Of a stretch of DNA of 64,000 nt, positions 54,279 to 63,777 are shown one piece after another. Both the position numbers and the translations under genes were made by a program. Origin of the DNA: Accumulibacter sp032229525 (GTDB taxonomy: Bacteria > Pseudomonadota > Gammaproteobacteria > Burkholderiales > Rhodocyclaceae). The DNA lies in NCBI RefSeq assembly GCF_032229525.1, contig NZ_JAVTWB010000090.1:19205-83204 (forward strand), read 5' to 3'. The notes under the pieces are model-generated. The model worked only from the letters and a program-made list of their open reading frames with translations. It had not been told where the DNA came from and did no database searches. The stretch's first letter is position 1, and every line of letters begins with the position of its first letter.

Positions 54279-54438
54279 CGCTGGTTTTACCTTGTCGTGG
54301 GGAGGTGCGTCATTGTAGCTAACGCCCGCCGGTGATGACAGCCCGGGCCTGGTGCTGCCCTATCGGGTGGTGAACGAACCCGATCGCCGGGCAGATCGCT
54401 ATACTGGCCACCCATCGAGTAACGGCAAGGAGGAACCC

Positions 54439-54813
54439 GTGGCCGACGAAAGCCCGTTCAAGGGGCAGACCGGATTGCGGCGAATATGGAATGCTCTGCA
54501 CTATTCGCTGGCCGGGCTGCGCGCGGCCTACGTCGCCGAAGACGCCTTTCGCCAGGAGGTGCTGCTGGCGGCGTTGTTGATACCGCTGGCCTTCTTCATT
54601 TCGCCAGGCGGCCTCGGACTGGCGTTGATGATCGGCAGCGTGCTCCTGGTCCTGATTGTTGAATTGCTCAATTCGGCGATCGAGGCCACCGTAGACCGGA
54701 TTTCGCTGGACAGGCATCCCCTGGCCAAGCGCGCAAAGGATATCGGCAGCGCCGCGGTGCTGCTGGCGCTGGTCAACGTCACTGTGGTCTGGCTCTGCGT
54801 GCTCTTCGGCTGA
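54439..54813 (+). CDS. dgkA: Diacylglycerol kinase
   Basis: A protein of 124 aa starting at GTG 54439 (VADESPFKGQTG), with AAGGAGG 6 bases upstream; the longer in-frame ATG start at 54352 lacks a site. Three transmembrane helices, with the family block VELLNSAIEATVDRIS and HPLAKRAKDIGSAAV. It phosphorylates diacylglycerol in the inner membrane, recycling lipid from osmoregulated glucan or LPS modification. It converges on ftsX. Confidence 0.94.
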   Translation: MADESPFKGQTGLRRIWNALHYSLAGLRAAYVAEDAFRQEVLLAALLIPLAFFISPGGLGLALMIGSVLLVLIVELLNSAIEATVDRISLDRHPLAKRAKDIGSAAVLLALVNVTVVWLCVLFG

Positions 54814-54873
54814 GTTGTGCTCCGGGCCAGGCCGCGCTCGGGCGGCATGTGGGCCGCAGCCCCGGCATCGCGA

Positions 54874-55773
54874 TCAGCTGATGCGGCGCAAATGGATCAG
54901 CGCCGAAATTTTCGCTCCCAGCCAGCCCAGGGTACCGCCGATGGCCGCCAGGACGACGATGTCGTTCGCCGACAAACCTTGCAGCGTGAAGCTGGTGCCA
55001 TAAAGCCGCGCCAGTTCGGCGACCGGCGGGGTCAGGAGGTGGCTGCCGGCGGTAACCAGCAGTGCGGCGCACAAGCCCCCCAGGGCGCCTTGCAGGAGGC
55101 CGAAGTAGTGCAGGGGGCGCTGGATGTAGGTATCCGTCGCGCCGATCAGTTTGGCCACTTCGATCTCGGCGGCCTGGGCCAGGATTTGCAGCCGAATGGT
55201 GTTGAAGGTGATGGTCACCAGGGCGCCGGCAAACAGGACTGCGAGCAGCATGACGATGAGCTTGCCGAGACGGAGCAGGGAATCCAGGCGTTTGACCCAG
55301 GCCGAATCGAGCTGTACGTGCGCTACCTTTGGCCAGGTGGAAAAACTGGTCGCCAGACTTTCGAGTGACTCGGGTCGTGAATCGGCGGGGGTGACGACAA
55401 AGGCGTCCGGCAGCGGGTTTTTCGGCAGGCTGCCAATAATTTCCGCCATCCCTTCGGCCTCCTGCAGGCGCTTGAGCGCTTCGGCGCGCGGCACGAAACG
55501 CCAGCTTCCCGCGCTTGCCTGCTGCAGTCGCGACTCAATCTCGCCGACTTCGCTCTGGCTGGCGTTGAGCGCCAGGAAAATGCTGATCTGCTGCACGCCG
55601 GGGGTGTCGCCGGTCAGTTTGCGGAGGTTTTCGATGGTCAGCCAGCCTGCTGTCGGCAAGGTCAGCGCAACGCCGATCACCAGCAGCGACAGCAGGGTGT
55701 TGAGAGGCATCGCCAGCAGACGCCGCAATGCGTCGCGTAGGGCGGTCAGATGCTGGGCAAACCAGGCGCTCAC
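54874..55773 (-). CDS. ftsX: Cell division protein FtsX
   Basis: A protein of 299 aa with four transmembrane helices (one near residue 25-45, three in the C-terminal half) and a large periplasmic loop (about 50-170). It forms an ABC transporter-like complex with FtsE that activates amidases at the septum. It overlaps ftsE by 4 bases (ATGA). Confidence 0.94.
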   Translation of the reverse strand: MSAWFAQHLTALRDALRRLLAMPLNTLLSLLVIGVALTLPTAGWLTIENLRKLTGDTPGVQQISIFLALNASQSEVGEIESRLQQASAGSWRFVPRAEALKRLQEAEGMAEIIGSLPKNPLPDAFVVTPADSRPESLESLATSFSTWPKVAHVQLDSAWVKRLDSLLRLGKLIVMLLAVLFAGALVTITFNTIRLQILAQAAEIEVAKLIGATDTYIQRPLHYFGLLQGALGGLCAALLVTAGSHLLTPPVAELARLYGTSFTLQGLSANDIVVLAAIGGTLGWLGAKISALIHLRRIS

Positions 55774-56459
55774 GGGGTGGCTCCAGCAAGGGGTTGATCC
55801 GGCATCTGTTCGCTCATCTCGCCCTTGTCGAGGCGCAGAATTCGTGGTTTCAGCCTGGCCAGGATAAGTGGGTCGTGGGTGGCGATGAGCACGGTTACCC
55901 CCACCTGTTGAAAGGCCCGAAAGATGTCGAGAATCTCGATGGCGGAGGCCGCGTCCAGGTTGGCGGTCGGCTCGTCGGCGAGGATGATCGCCGGTCGATT
56001 GACAACCGCGCGCGCAATCGCCAGTCGCTGCTGTTCGCCGCCCGAGAGGGCGATCGGAAACGCTTTTCCGCGACCCGGCAGGCCTACCTTGGCCAGTGCC
56101 GCCTGCGCCCGGCGCGGTGCATCCTTGGTTGGGTGGCCGACAATCGACAGTGGCAAGAGCACATTGTCGAGCACCGAGCGGTCGAACAGTAGTTTCTGAT
56201 CCTGGAAGATCAGCCCCAGCTTGCGGCGCAGGTAGGGAATGGCGTTTCTGCGCAGGGCCGAGAGATTCTGGCCGTTGATCACGATGCTGCCCGAGGTCGG
56301 GCGCTCGATCGCTGCCAGCAGCTTGAACAGCGTCGATTTCCCCGCGCCAGAATGGCCGGTCAGGAAGACCATCTCCCCGGCAGTGATCTCGAAGCTGACG
56401 TTCTTGAGCGCTTCGTGACCTTCAGGGTAGCGTTTGGTAACGGCGTTGGCAGTAATCAC
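55770..56459 (-). CDS. ftsE: Cell division ATP-binding protein FtsE
   Basis: A protein of 229 aa, an ABC ATPase with Walker A GHSGAGKST, signature LSGGEQQRLAIARAV and Walker B IILADEPTANLD, plus H-loop ATHD. It pairs with FtsX at the divisome. Overlaps ftsY by 4 bases and ftsX by 4 bases, so all three are coupled. Confidence 0.96.
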   Translation of the reverse strand: MITANAVTKRYPEGHEALKNVSFEITAGEMVFLTGHSGAGKSTLFKLLAAIERPTSGSIVINGQNLSALRRNAIPYLRRKLGLIFQDQKLLFDRSVLDNVLLPLSIVGHPTKDAPRRAQAALAKVGLPGRGKAFPIALSGGEQQRLAIARAVVNRPAIILADEPTANLDAASAIEILDIFRAFQQVGVTVLIATHDPLILARLKPRILRLDKGEMSEQMPDQPLAGATP

Positions 56460-57448
56460 TCGAACAACGCATCGACAAAATCACGGGCATGGAAAGGTCG
56501 CAGGTCGTCGATTCCTTCGCCGACGCCGATGAAGCGAACGGGTTTGGGGCACTGACGCGCGATCGCGGCGACGACACCACCCTTGGCGCTGCCGTCGAGC
56601 TTGGTCAACACCAGGCCGCTGACTTTGATCGCCTTGTCGAAGGCCATTACCTGCTGCAGTGCATTCTGGCCAAAAGTCGCGTCAAGCACCAGCAGCGTTT
56701 CGTGTGGTCCGGACGGATCGGCTTTCTGGATGACGCGTCTCACCTTGGCGATTTCATCCATCAGATGCAACTGCGTCGGCAGGCGGCCGGCGGTGTCGGC
56801 GAGAACGACGTCTATGCCCCGCGCCTTGGCGGCGGCGATGGCGTCAAAAATCACCGCCGCCGAGTCACCCGACTGCTGTGAAATGACCGTCACGTTGTTG
56901 CGCTCGCCCCAGGTCTGTAACTGCTCGCGCGCTGCCGCGCGGAAGGTGTCGCCGGCGGCCAGCAGTACCGATAGACCTTGGGCCTGAAAATGCTTGGCCA
57001 ACTTGCCGATCGAGGTGGTCTTGCCGGCACCGTTGACGCCGGCAATCATGATGATGAAGGGGCGGTGCGACGCGAGGTCGAGTGGTTCCTCGAGCGGCCG
57101 TAGAAGTTCAAACATGACGTCTGACAGCGCCTGCTGAATGGCCTCGGGGGTGGCAAGCTTGTCGCGCTTGGCGCGCATCTTCAGCTGGTAGAGCAAATGC
57201 TGGGTGGCGTCGAGGCCAACGTCGCTGGTCAGCAGCACGGCCTCCAGGTCTTCGAGCAACTCGTCGTCGACCTTGCCGCGCGAGAACAATGATTTCAGCT
57301 TGCCGCCGAATTGCGCTCGTGTGCGCGAGAGGCCGGTCTTGAGGCGCTGCCGCCACGAAGCTGCGGCCACGGCGTCGGCGGTTTCGACAACGGCAGCAGC
57401 GCTGGTGTCGGGGGTTGGCGCTGTGGATTTCCTGGTGAAACCAAACAT
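56456..57448 (-). CDS. ftsY: Signal recognition particle receptor FtsY
   Basis: A protein of 330 aa. A short acidic-poor N-terminal part precedes the N-domain helical bundle, then the G domain: GVNGAGKTTSIGKLA (G1), DTAGRLP (G3), and TKLDGSAKGG (G4), with the C-terminal GVGEGIDDLRPF. It docks SRP-ribosome complexes at the membrane. It is the first gene of the ftsYEX operon and is divergent from the M16 peptidase gene by about 95 bases. Confidence 0.96.
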   Translation of the reverse strand: MFGFTRKSTAPTPDTSAAAVVETADAVAAASWRQRLKTGLSRTRAQFGGKLKSLFSRGKVDDELLEDLEAVLLTSDVGLDATQHLLYQLKMRAKRDKLATPEAIQQALSDVMFELLRPLEEPLDLASHRPFIIMIAGVNGAGKTTSIGKLAKHFQAQGLSVLLAAGDTFRAAAREQLQTWGERNNVTVISQQSGDSAAVIFDAIAAAKARGIDVVLADTAGRLPTQLHLMDEIAKVRRVIQKADPSGPHETLLVLDATFGQNALQQVMAFDKAIKVSGLVLTKLDGSAKGGVVAAIARQCPKPVRFIGVGEGIDDLRPFHARDFVDALFE

Positions 57449-57543
57449 AATGCTTCCGTGTCTGAAAGGCGGTCGGCGACTTTGCCGGTGGTAAGATGCC
57501 GGCGCGAGTATCCGACACCCCGAAATTCTATCAGAAGCGATTC

Positions 57544-58361
57544 ATGCCCATGCGTCACGCGAGACTGATTCCCCTGCTGCTGGCTCTGGCCGCGCCGGCC
57601 GCCGGGCTGGCCGACACCTTCGAAAAGCAGCTGCCCAATGGGCTGCGAATCATCGTCAGAGAAGATCGGCGAGCACCAACGGCGGCGCACATGGTCTGGT
57701 ACCGCGCCGGCAGCATGGACGAAACGAATGGCAGCACTGGCGTGGCGCATGTCCTCGAACACATGATGTTCAAGGGGACGCCAAGCGCTGGACCGGGTGA
57801 GTTCAGCCGTCGCGTGGCGGCTGCGGGCGGCCGCGACAATGCCTTCACCAGTCGGGATTACACGGCCTACTTCCAGCAAGTGCCAAAGCAGAAGCTGCCC
57901 GAAATGATGCAGCTCGAGGCCGATCGCATGCGGCACCTGACGTTGGACCCCAAGGAGTTTGCGCAAGAGGTCAGGGTGGTCATGGAAGAGCGCCGCCTGC
58001 GTACCGACGACCAGCCGCGCTCGCTTTTGTACGAGCAGTTGACTGCCGTCGCGTTCCAGACCCATCCCTATCGGGTGCCGATCATCGGCTGGATGAACGA
58101 TCTCGAGAACCTCGCCGTCGACGATGCGCGAACATGGTACGACAACTGGTATGCGCCCAATAATGCCTACGTGGTAGTGGTCGGCGACGTCGATCACGAG
58201 GCGGTATTCCGGCTTGCCGAGCAGCACTACGGCCCTCTGCAGGCGCGTCGGCTGCCGCCCAGGAAACCGCAGGACGAGCCGCCACAGCTCGGCATTCGTC
58301 GGCTGACCGTCAAAGCGCCGGCAGAACTGCCGGTAGTCATGATGGCCTACAAGGTGCCGGT
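57544..58361 (+). CDS. M16 zinc peptidase, catalytic subunit, C-terminus missing in scaffold gap
   Basis: About 272 codons from the ATG at 57544 (the ATG at 57550 is the alternative). A signal peptide (about 1-23, cleavage near GLADTF) precedes the M16 domain with the inverted zinc site HVLEHMMFKG (HxxEH) and the distal Glu in EEVRVVMEE-like sequence. It is a periplasmic pitrilysin-like protease. A usual 450-residue protein would need about 170 more residues, which lie in the gap. It is co-oriented with the next M16 gene. Confidence 0.92.
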
Positions 58362-58461
58362 NNNNNNNNNNNNNNNNNNNNNNNNNNNNNNNNNNNNNNN
58401 NNNNNNNNNNNNNNNNNNNNNNNNNNNNNNNNNNNNNNNNNNNNNNNNNNNNNNNNNNNNN
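58362..58461. other. 100-N scaffold gap between the two M16 genes
   Basis: Exactly 100 N. Two M16 proteins of usual size need about 480-500 bases more than is present across this interval, so the length is a placeholder. Confidence 0.95.
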
Positions 58462-59649
58462 CTGTTCATAGAAAATCATGCCCTGCCGATCGTCGACATA
58501 CAGATCGATTTCGCGGCCGGTACGGCTCATGAAAGCGAAGGGCGGGCCGGCGTCGCTCCCTTGACGCGGGCCCTGCTGGAGCTGGGTGTGGCCGGGATGG
58601 ACGAGACCCAGATTGCCAGCCGGATGGCCGACGTCGGTGCCAAGCTGTCGGGCGGGGTCGACATGGATCGGGCGTCAGTGGTGCTGCGTACGCTATCGAT
58701 GACCGACAAGCGCGGTCCCGCCGTCGACCTGCTGCGAGCCATTCTGGCCACGCCGCAGTTCCCGGCCGAGGTCTTCGACCGCGAGAAAGCTCGCTCGGTG
58801 GCCACGCTCAAGGAAGCATTGACGCGCCCGGAGACGGTTGCCAGCAGAGCTTTCTGGGCGGCCATGTATGCCTCGCACCCCTATGGCAGGTACGCCACGC
58901 CGGAATCCTTGACTTCACTTGAGCGGGCCGATGTTCTCGCTTTCCACGCCGCCAATTACACGGCGCCGCGGGCCACCGTGGCCATTGTCGGCGATCTGAC
59001 GCGTGCCCAGGCGGAGTCGATAGTTGAGGCGCTTACCGCCGCCTTGCCCCCGGCGCCGGGCATGACCGGCATCGCCGTTCCCGAATTGCCGGCTGGCAGC
59101 GAGCAGCGCATTGCCCATCCCGCTGCGCAGGCGCACTTGCTGCTGGGATTGCCGGCACTCCGGCGTGGCGATGCCGATTTCTTTCCCCTGGTCGTTGGCA
59201 ACTATTCGCTTGGCGGTGGGGGCTTTGTTTCTCGCTTGATGAAGGAGGTGCGCGACAAGCGTGGCTTGGCGTACAGCGTCCACAGCTACTTTCACCCTTT
59301 GGCGCAGCTGGGGCCGTTTCAAATCGGTCTGCAGACCAAGAAGGAGCAGGCGGACGAAGCGCTGGCACTAAGCCGCGCGGTGCTCCAGACCTTCCTCGAG
59401 CAGGGACCGAGCGAAGCGGAGTTGCAGGCCGCGAAGCAGAACCTGATCGGCAGCTTTCCGCTACGTCTGGACAGCAATCGCAAGCTTCTGGAAAGTGTCG
59501 CCGTGATCGGCTTCTATGACCTGCCGCTCGATTATCTTGATCGCTACCCGGAAAACATCGACCGGGTGACGGTCGCCGACGTCAAGGCGGCGTTCTCGCG
59601 GCGTGTGCGGCCAGAGCATCTGGTGACCGTTATCGTTGGCGCGGAATAA
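58462..59649 (+). CDS. M16 peptidase-like protein, non-catalytic subunit, N-terminus missing in scaffold gap
   Basis: About 395 codons. It has the M16 fold (ENHALPIVDIQIDFAAG; AHLLLGLPALRRGD; GGGGFVSRLMKEVRDKRGLAYSVHS) but no HxxEH zinc site, and the RxxxY pair of the C-terminal half (RLMKEVRDKRGLAY) is present. It is the usual inactive partner that pairs with the catalytic subunit upstream. The N-terminus, including any signal peptide, lies in the gap. The stop at 59649 overlaps the rsmD start. Confidence 0.92.
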   Translation: MFIENHALPIVDIQIDFAAGTAHESEGRAGVAPLTRALLELGVAGMDETQIASRMADVGAKLSGGVDMDRASVVLRTLSMTDKRGPAVDLLRAILATPQFPAEVFDREKARSVATLKEALTRPETVASRAFWAAMYASHPYGRYATPESLTSLERADVLAFHAANYTAPRATVAIVGDLTRAQAESIVEALTAALPPAPGMTGIAVPELPAGSEQRIAHPAAQAHLLLGLPALRRGDADFFPLVVGNYSLGGGGFVSRLMKEVRDKRGLAYSVHSYFHPLAQLGPFQIGLQTKKEQADEALALSRAVLQTFLEQGPSEAELQAAKQNLIGSFPLRLDSNRKLLESVAVIGFYDLPLDYLDRYPENIDRVTVADVKAAFSRRVRPEHLVTVIVGAE

Positions 59650-60208
59650 CGTTCTGAACACGCTGCGCATCATCGGTGGCGAATGGCGGCGGCGCATTTT
59701 GCGCTTTCCCGATTCGCCGGGTCTGCGCCCGACACCCAACCGTGTGCGCGAAACCTTGTTCAACTGGCTGGGGAATGATTTGACCGGTCTTGACTGTCTG
59801 GATCTGTTTGCCGGCAGCGGCGCGCTGGGTTTCGAGGCCGCCTCCCGCGGAGCCGCGAGAGTGGTGATGGTGGATGACTCGCCGAAGGTGGTGGCGGCGC
59901 TCGAGCTTAACGCCAGAGCCCTGGGCGCTGGCAAGCGCCTGGAGATTGTGCGCTCGGATGCGGTAAGATTCGCAACTTCCGCCGGCCCGCGCTACGACGT
60001 GTTGTTTCTCGATCCGCCGTTCAATCAGGGTTGGATCGACCGCTTGGCACCGACAATGCCGACGATTCTGGCGCAGGACGGCGTAATCTACGCCGAGGCG
60101 GAGCGGCTGCTGGCGGGCTGCGGGAGCTGGCGCACGGTGCGCCAGGGGAAGGCAGGCCAGGTTTTCTATCACTTGATGCGGCGAGGGGAAGCGGATGGCG
60201 CTGAATAG
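59636..60208 (+). CDS. rsmD: 16S rRNA (guanine(966)-N2)-methyltransferase
   Basis: A protein of 190 aa. Motifs are RIIGGEWRRRIL at the N-terminus, RPTPNRVRETLFNWL, LDLFAGSGALGFEAASRGA (AdoMet site) and FLDPPF (catalytic NPPY-type). It methylates G966 of 16S rRNA. The start is a TTG at 59636, overlapping the M16 stop by 14 bases; no ATG fits the family start, so this is the best choice but not certain. It overlaps coaD by 14 bases. Confidence 0.9.
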   Translation: MARNNVLNTLRIIGGEWRRRILRFPDSPGLRPTPNRVRETLFNWLGNDLTGLDCLDLFAGSGALGFEAASRGAARVVMVDDSPKVVAALELNARALGAGKRLEIVRSDAVRFATSAGPRYDVLFLDPPFNQGWIDRLAPTMPTILAQDGVIYAEAERLLAGCGSWRTVRQGKAGQVFYHLMRRGEADGAE

Positions 60209-60698
60209 GCGGATGGCAATCTACGCAGGGACTTTTGATCCGATGACCCGCGGCCATGAGGATCTCGTTCGACGTGCGAGCTGTCTCTTTGATCATGTGA
60301 TCGTGGGGATCGCCGAGAGCCAGCCGAAAAGGCCATTCTTCTCGCTCGCCGAGCGAGTCGAGATGGCGCAGGAGATTCTGGTCCCCTACCCGAACGCGGA
60401 AGTCTGCGGTTTCGACGGCCTGCTGATGGATTTCCTGCATGCCAAAGGTGCCAAAGTGATTCTACGAGGCCTGCGGGCAGTGTCTGATTTTGACTATGAA
60501 TTCCAGATGGCCGGGATGAACAGAAACCTGTTTCCCGAGGTCGAAACGGTATTCCTGACGCCGGGTGAGCAGTACATGTTCATCTCGGCGACGATGGTGC
60601 GAGAGATTGCCGTGCTCGGCGGCGATGTCAGCAAGTTCGTACAGCCGGCAATCTGCGAGCGGCTGGCCAAACGTGTAAGAGAAATTTCAACGATCTGA
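60195..60698 (+). CDS. coaD: Phosphopantetheine adenylyltransferase
   Basis: A protein of 167 aa. GTFDPMTRGHEDLV is the nucleotidyltransferase loop, and FISATMVREIA the conserved ISxTxxR-type motif. It makes dephospho-CoA. The first ATG (60195) has AGGGGAAG upstream; the internal ATG at 60213 is an alternative. Overlaps rsmD by 14 bases and is followed 13 bases later by the ferredoxin. Confidence 0.96.
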   Translation: MALNRRMAIYAGTFDPMTRGHEDLVRRASCLFDHVIVGIAESQPKRPFFSLAERVEMAQEILVPYPNAEVCGFDGLLMDFLHAKGAKVILRGLRAVSDFDYEFQMAGMNRNLFPEVETVFLTPGEQYMFISATMVREIAVLGGDVSKFVQPAICERLAKRVREISTI

Positions 60699-60711
60699 AG
60701 GAACAGCAACA

Positions 60712-60972
60712 ATGTCTTTGATTATTACCGACGAGTGCATCAACTGCGACGTGTGCGAGCCCGAGTGCCCGAATGAGGCAATTACCCAAGGCGTGGAGAT
60801 CTACGAGATCGATCCGAACAAGTGCACGGAGTGCGTCGGCCACTACGACACGCCCCAGTGTGTCGAGGTGTGCCCGGTTGACTGCATCCCCAAGGATGCA
60901 GCAAATGAGGAAAACGAAGAGCAACTGTGGGTAAAGTACGAGAAGCTTACCGGCAACCCGCGCTCTTCCTGA
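60712..60972 (+). CDS. YfhL-type 2[4Fe-4S] ferredoxin
   Basis: A protein of 86 aa. First cluster CINCDVCEPECP, second CTECVGHYDTPQCVEVCP with the longer 8-residue insertion after the second Cys typical of the YfhL/Alvin-type ferredoxins. It carries electrons at low potential in the cytoplasm; the partner is unknown. It is the last gene of the M16-rsmD-coaD run and ends before a strong terminator. Confidence 0.95.
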   Translation: MSLIITDECINCDVCEPECPNEAITQGVEIYEIDPNKCTECVGHYDTPQCVEVCPVDCIPKDAANEENEEQLWVKYEKLTGNPRSS

Positions 60973-61005
60973 ACCCGGTAATCGAGGTCGGCGCTTGGCA
61001 CTGCG

Positions 61006-61036
61006 AGCCGTCCCTGTTCCAGGGACGGCTTTTTTT
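61006..61036 (+). terminator. Strong rho-independent terminator after the ferredoxin gene
   Basis: AGCCGTCCCTG (61006-61016) pairs perfectly with CAGGGACGGCT (61020-61030) over a TTC loop, followed by a run of Ts to 61036. It ends the rightward coaD-ferredoxin transcript. Confidence 0.92.
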
Positions 61037-61070
61037 CGCGGTTTGCGGCGACGGGGGCCGGTAGATGGCG

Positions 61071-62399
61071 CTACTCGATCGCCGCGAGAGTTACCTGTCG
61101 GGCCAGACCTAGCTGTGTCTGCAAGCTTACGCTGGAGGCCTTGAATTGTGCCATCAGCGAGCCTGTCAGCGGGATCGTTCTGGGCAGCGAGATGGCCAGT
61201 GGATCCACCTGTTTGTCTTTCACACGAAACTCGTAATGCAGATGCGGCCCTGTCGCCAGGCCTGTTTGTCCGACGTAGCCAATGGTGTCACCCTGCCGGA
61301 CGTGCGCACCTTTGCGAATGCCCTTGGCAAAATTCTTCAGGTGACCATAGGCCGTCGAATAGTTGCCCTGGTGCTTGAGGACGATCAAGTTTCCGTACCC
61401 TCTTTGGCTTTCGGCGGTTGCCACTATACCGTCGGCCACGGCGACGATGCCGGCACCTGCCGGGGCGCCGTAGTCCACCCCTTTGTGGGCACGCCAGGTG
61501 CGCAATATCGGGTGAAACCGCGCGCCCGAAAAACCGGAGGTGATTCGGGAAAACTCGATCGGGGAGCGTAGAAACGCCTTGCGCACGCTGCTGCCGTCAG
61601 CCGCGTAGTAAGCGCCTTCACCCTGTTCGGGCTGAAACCAGTAGGCCTGCAGTACCTTCTCGTCGTTGACCAGTTCGGCGGCCAGGATGCGGCCACTGCG
61701 CACCACCTGGCCACGGTGAGTCAGAGCCTCGTAGACCAGCGAAAAGCGATCACCTTTGCGAAGGTCACGATGGAAATCGACCTCGCTGCCGAAAATGGCG
61801 ACCATTTGCATCGCAATGGCGTCGGGGATGCCGGCCTCGTCGGTGGCGCCGAACAAAGAGTGGCGGATTTCGCCGGACTTGACGACCGTCCGGGGTGTGA
61901 GTTCCAGCGCTTGCTCATGGGCCACGAAGCCATCCCCGCGTCGTTCAACGGCCAGCATCGCGTCCTTGCCTGGCAGCTCGACATACAGTGTATCCAGTTC
62001 GCCACTGTCACTTGACCTGGCGCGGACGGTATTGCCCGGCAGGAGGTGGCGAGCCATTTCCTGCGTTTGGCGGTTGCTGCGAATGAACTGCATTGCCTCG
62101 GGGTCGGTAATCCCGAGGCGGTTCATCAGGCTGGCCACGGTGTCGCTGCGTCGGACGCGTTCTTCTCGCAGGAAGGAGGCGTCGTCGATTTGGAGCAAGG
62201 TGGCAGTGGGGGCGGGCAGCTGTTCGAGAACTGTCGTCAGTGCAACGCCGGGCTTGTCGCCTGGTGGCGCGATAGCGAATGCGGCGACCATTCCGAGCAG
62301 CGAAACGCCGCCGATGGCTGCGGCTGCCCAGCGGTGACGGCGCAGTCGGTCGATGGGTGAGTGTGAATGCGTTAGAATCCGGCTCTCCTTGATATCCAT
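61071..62399 (-). CDS. M23 family metallopeptidase (LytM/OapA-like envelope protein)
   Basis: A protein of 442 aa. A signal anchor (about 24-46, after a basic stretch HSPIDRLRRHRW) is followed by an OapA/LysM-like region, then a C-terminal M23 domain with RAHKGVDYGAP (HxxxD zinc ligands), RYGN-like GYGNLIVLKH and GPHLHYEFRV (HxH). It hydrolyses peptidoglycan cross-bridges in the periplasm. It faces tyrS with an 86-base divergent spacer and converges on the ferredoxin terminator. Confidence 0.93.
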   Translation of the reverse strand: MDIKESRILTHSHSPIDRLRRHRWAAAAIGGVSLLGMVAAFAIAPPGDKPGVALTTVLEQLPAPTATLLQIDDASFLREERVRRSDTVASLMNRLGITDPEAMQFIRSNRQTQEMARHLLPGNTVRARSSDSGELDTLYVELPGKDAMLAVERRGDGFVAHEQALELTPRTVVKSGEIRHSLFGATDEAGIPDAIAMQMVAIFGSEVDFHRDLRKGDRFSLVYEALTHRGQVVRSGRILAAELVNDEKVLQAYWFQPEQGEGAYYAADGSSVRKAFLRSPIEFSRITSGFSGARFHPILRTWRAHKGVDYGAPAGAGIVAVADGIVATAESQRGYGNLIVLKHQGNYSTAYGHLKNFAKGIRKGAHVRQGDTIGYVGQTGLATGPHLHYEFRVKDKQVDPLAISLPRTIPLTGSLMAQFKASSVSLQTQLGLARQVTLAAIE

Positions 62400-62485
62400 A
62401 GGCTCTCGGCGGCTAAAAATCGCTGCAGTCTAGCAAAAAACCCTCCTCACCAGAAGCTCTTTGGGCAGAAACGATAGAGGTTTTC

Positions 62486-63685
62486 ATGCATGCTGTTGAA
62501 CACGACCTCCGGCAAATCAAGCGTGGGTCCGAAGATCTGTTGGTTGAAGCCGAGCTGATCGAGAAGCTGAAAAGTGGTCGTCCACTGCGCATCAAGGCTG
62601 GATTTGATCCCACTGCACCAGACCTCCATCTGGGTCATACGGTGCTGATCAACAAGCTCAGGCATTTTCAGGACCTGGGTCACCACGTGATGTTCCTGAT
62701 TGGCGATTTCACCGGCATGATCGGTGATCCAACTGGCAAGAATGTCACTCGCCCGCCGCTGTCGCGAGAGCAGATCCTCGACAACGCCAAGACCTATCAA
62801 GAGCAGGTGTTCCGGATTCTCGACCCCGAGAAGACAGAGGTTTGTTTCAACTCCACCTGGTTCGAGCCGTTTGGTGCGTCCGGAATGATCCGTCTGGCTG
62901 CGCTGCATACGGTGGCGAGGATGCTCGAGCGCGACGATTTTGCCAAGCGCTATCGGAGTGGTCAGCCGATCGCCATTCACGAACTGCTTTATCCCCTTTG
63001 CCAGGGCTACGACTCGGTGGCGATGAAGGCGGATGTCGAGCTTGGTGGTACCGACCAGAGGTTCAACCTTCTGGTCGGGCGTGAATTGCAGAAGCATTTC
63101 GGGCAGGCGCCGCAGTGCATCCTTACCATGCCCTTGCTCGAGGGTCTGGACGGGGTAAACAAAATGTCCAAGTCGCTGGGCAACTACGTCGGGATCAACG
63201 AGCCGCCGGGCGACATGTTTGGCAAGCTAATGTCGGTTTCCGACGAATTGATGTGGCGTTACTTCGAACTTTTGTCTTTCCGTACGACGGCGGCCATCGA
63301 CGAACTCAAGCGGCGCACGGCCGATGGATGCAATCCGCGCGATAGCAAGGTTCTGCTGGCACAGGAAATCGTCGAGCGTTTCCATGGTGGCCCCGCCGCC
63401 GTGCGGGCTCTGGCTGATTTCGAAGCGCGCTTTCGCCATGGAGCGATTCCCGACGATATCGCGGAGGTGTGCCTGTCCGGCGCTGGCCAGTCGGTGGGCA
63501 TCGCGCAGGTCCTTAAGCAGTCGGGCCTTACCGCAAGCACTTCCGAGGCGCTGCGGATGATCGACCAAGGGGGGGTCAAAGTCGACGGCTGCAGGGTCGA
63601 CGACAAGCAGCTCACGCTGACGCCCCTGCGCAGCTATGTCCTGCAGGTGGGCAAGCGGAAGTTCGCGCGGGTAAGCATCGCCTGA
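62486..63685 (+). CDS. tyrS: Tyrosyl-tRNA synthetase
   Basis: A protein of 399 aa, class Ic synthetase. DPTAPDLHLGHTVLINKL carries the HIGH-like motif, NKMSKSLGN the KMSKS loop, and QGYDSVAMKADVELGGTDQ the tyrosine site. The C-terminal S4-like RNA-binding domain ends in VLQVGKRKFARV. It is the shorter (type 2) bacterial form. A tandem promoter pair for the rRNA operon lies downstream, an order known from related betaproteobacteria. Confidence 0.96.
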   Translation: MHAVEHDLRQIKRGSEDLLVEAELIEKLKSGRPLRIKAGFDPTAPDLHLGHTVLINKLRHFQDLGHHVMFLIGDFTGMIGDPTGKNVTRPPLSREQILDNAKTYQEQVFRILDPEKTEVCFNSTWFEPFGASGMIRLAALHTVARMLERDDFAKRYRSGQPIAIHELLYPLCQGYDSVAMKADVELGGTDQRFNLLVGRELQKHFGQAPQCILTMPLLEGLDGVNKMSKSLGNYVGINEPPGDMFGKLMSVSDELMWRYFELLSFRTTAAIDELKRRTADGCNPRDSKVLLAQEIVERFHGGPAAVRALADFEARFRHGAIPDDIAEVCLSGAGQSVGIAQVLKQSGLTASTSEALRMIDQGGVKVDGCRVDDKQLTLTPLRSYVLQVGKRKFARVSIA

Positions 63686-63749
63686 GTGCTGCGCAGGGGG
63701 TGTCTGCTCGCGACCTGGCCAATGGATGCAGAATTGTTTTGTCAAAGGG

Positions 63750-63777
63750 TTGACGCCCTTTTCCCAGCCTGTATAAT
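63750..63777 (+). promoter_or_regulatory. Promoter P1 of the presumed rRNA operon
   Basis: TTGACG (63750-63755) and TATAAT (63772-63777) with 16-base spacing, followed by a GC-rich discriminator (TCGCACC). Consensus strength plus such a discriminator is typical of stringently controlled rRNA promoters. Confidence 0.85.

Noticed and set aside
57544..59649. Single fused M16 peptidase
   Set aside because: The gap hides a gene boundary; total coding length is too short for two M16 domains and too long for one.
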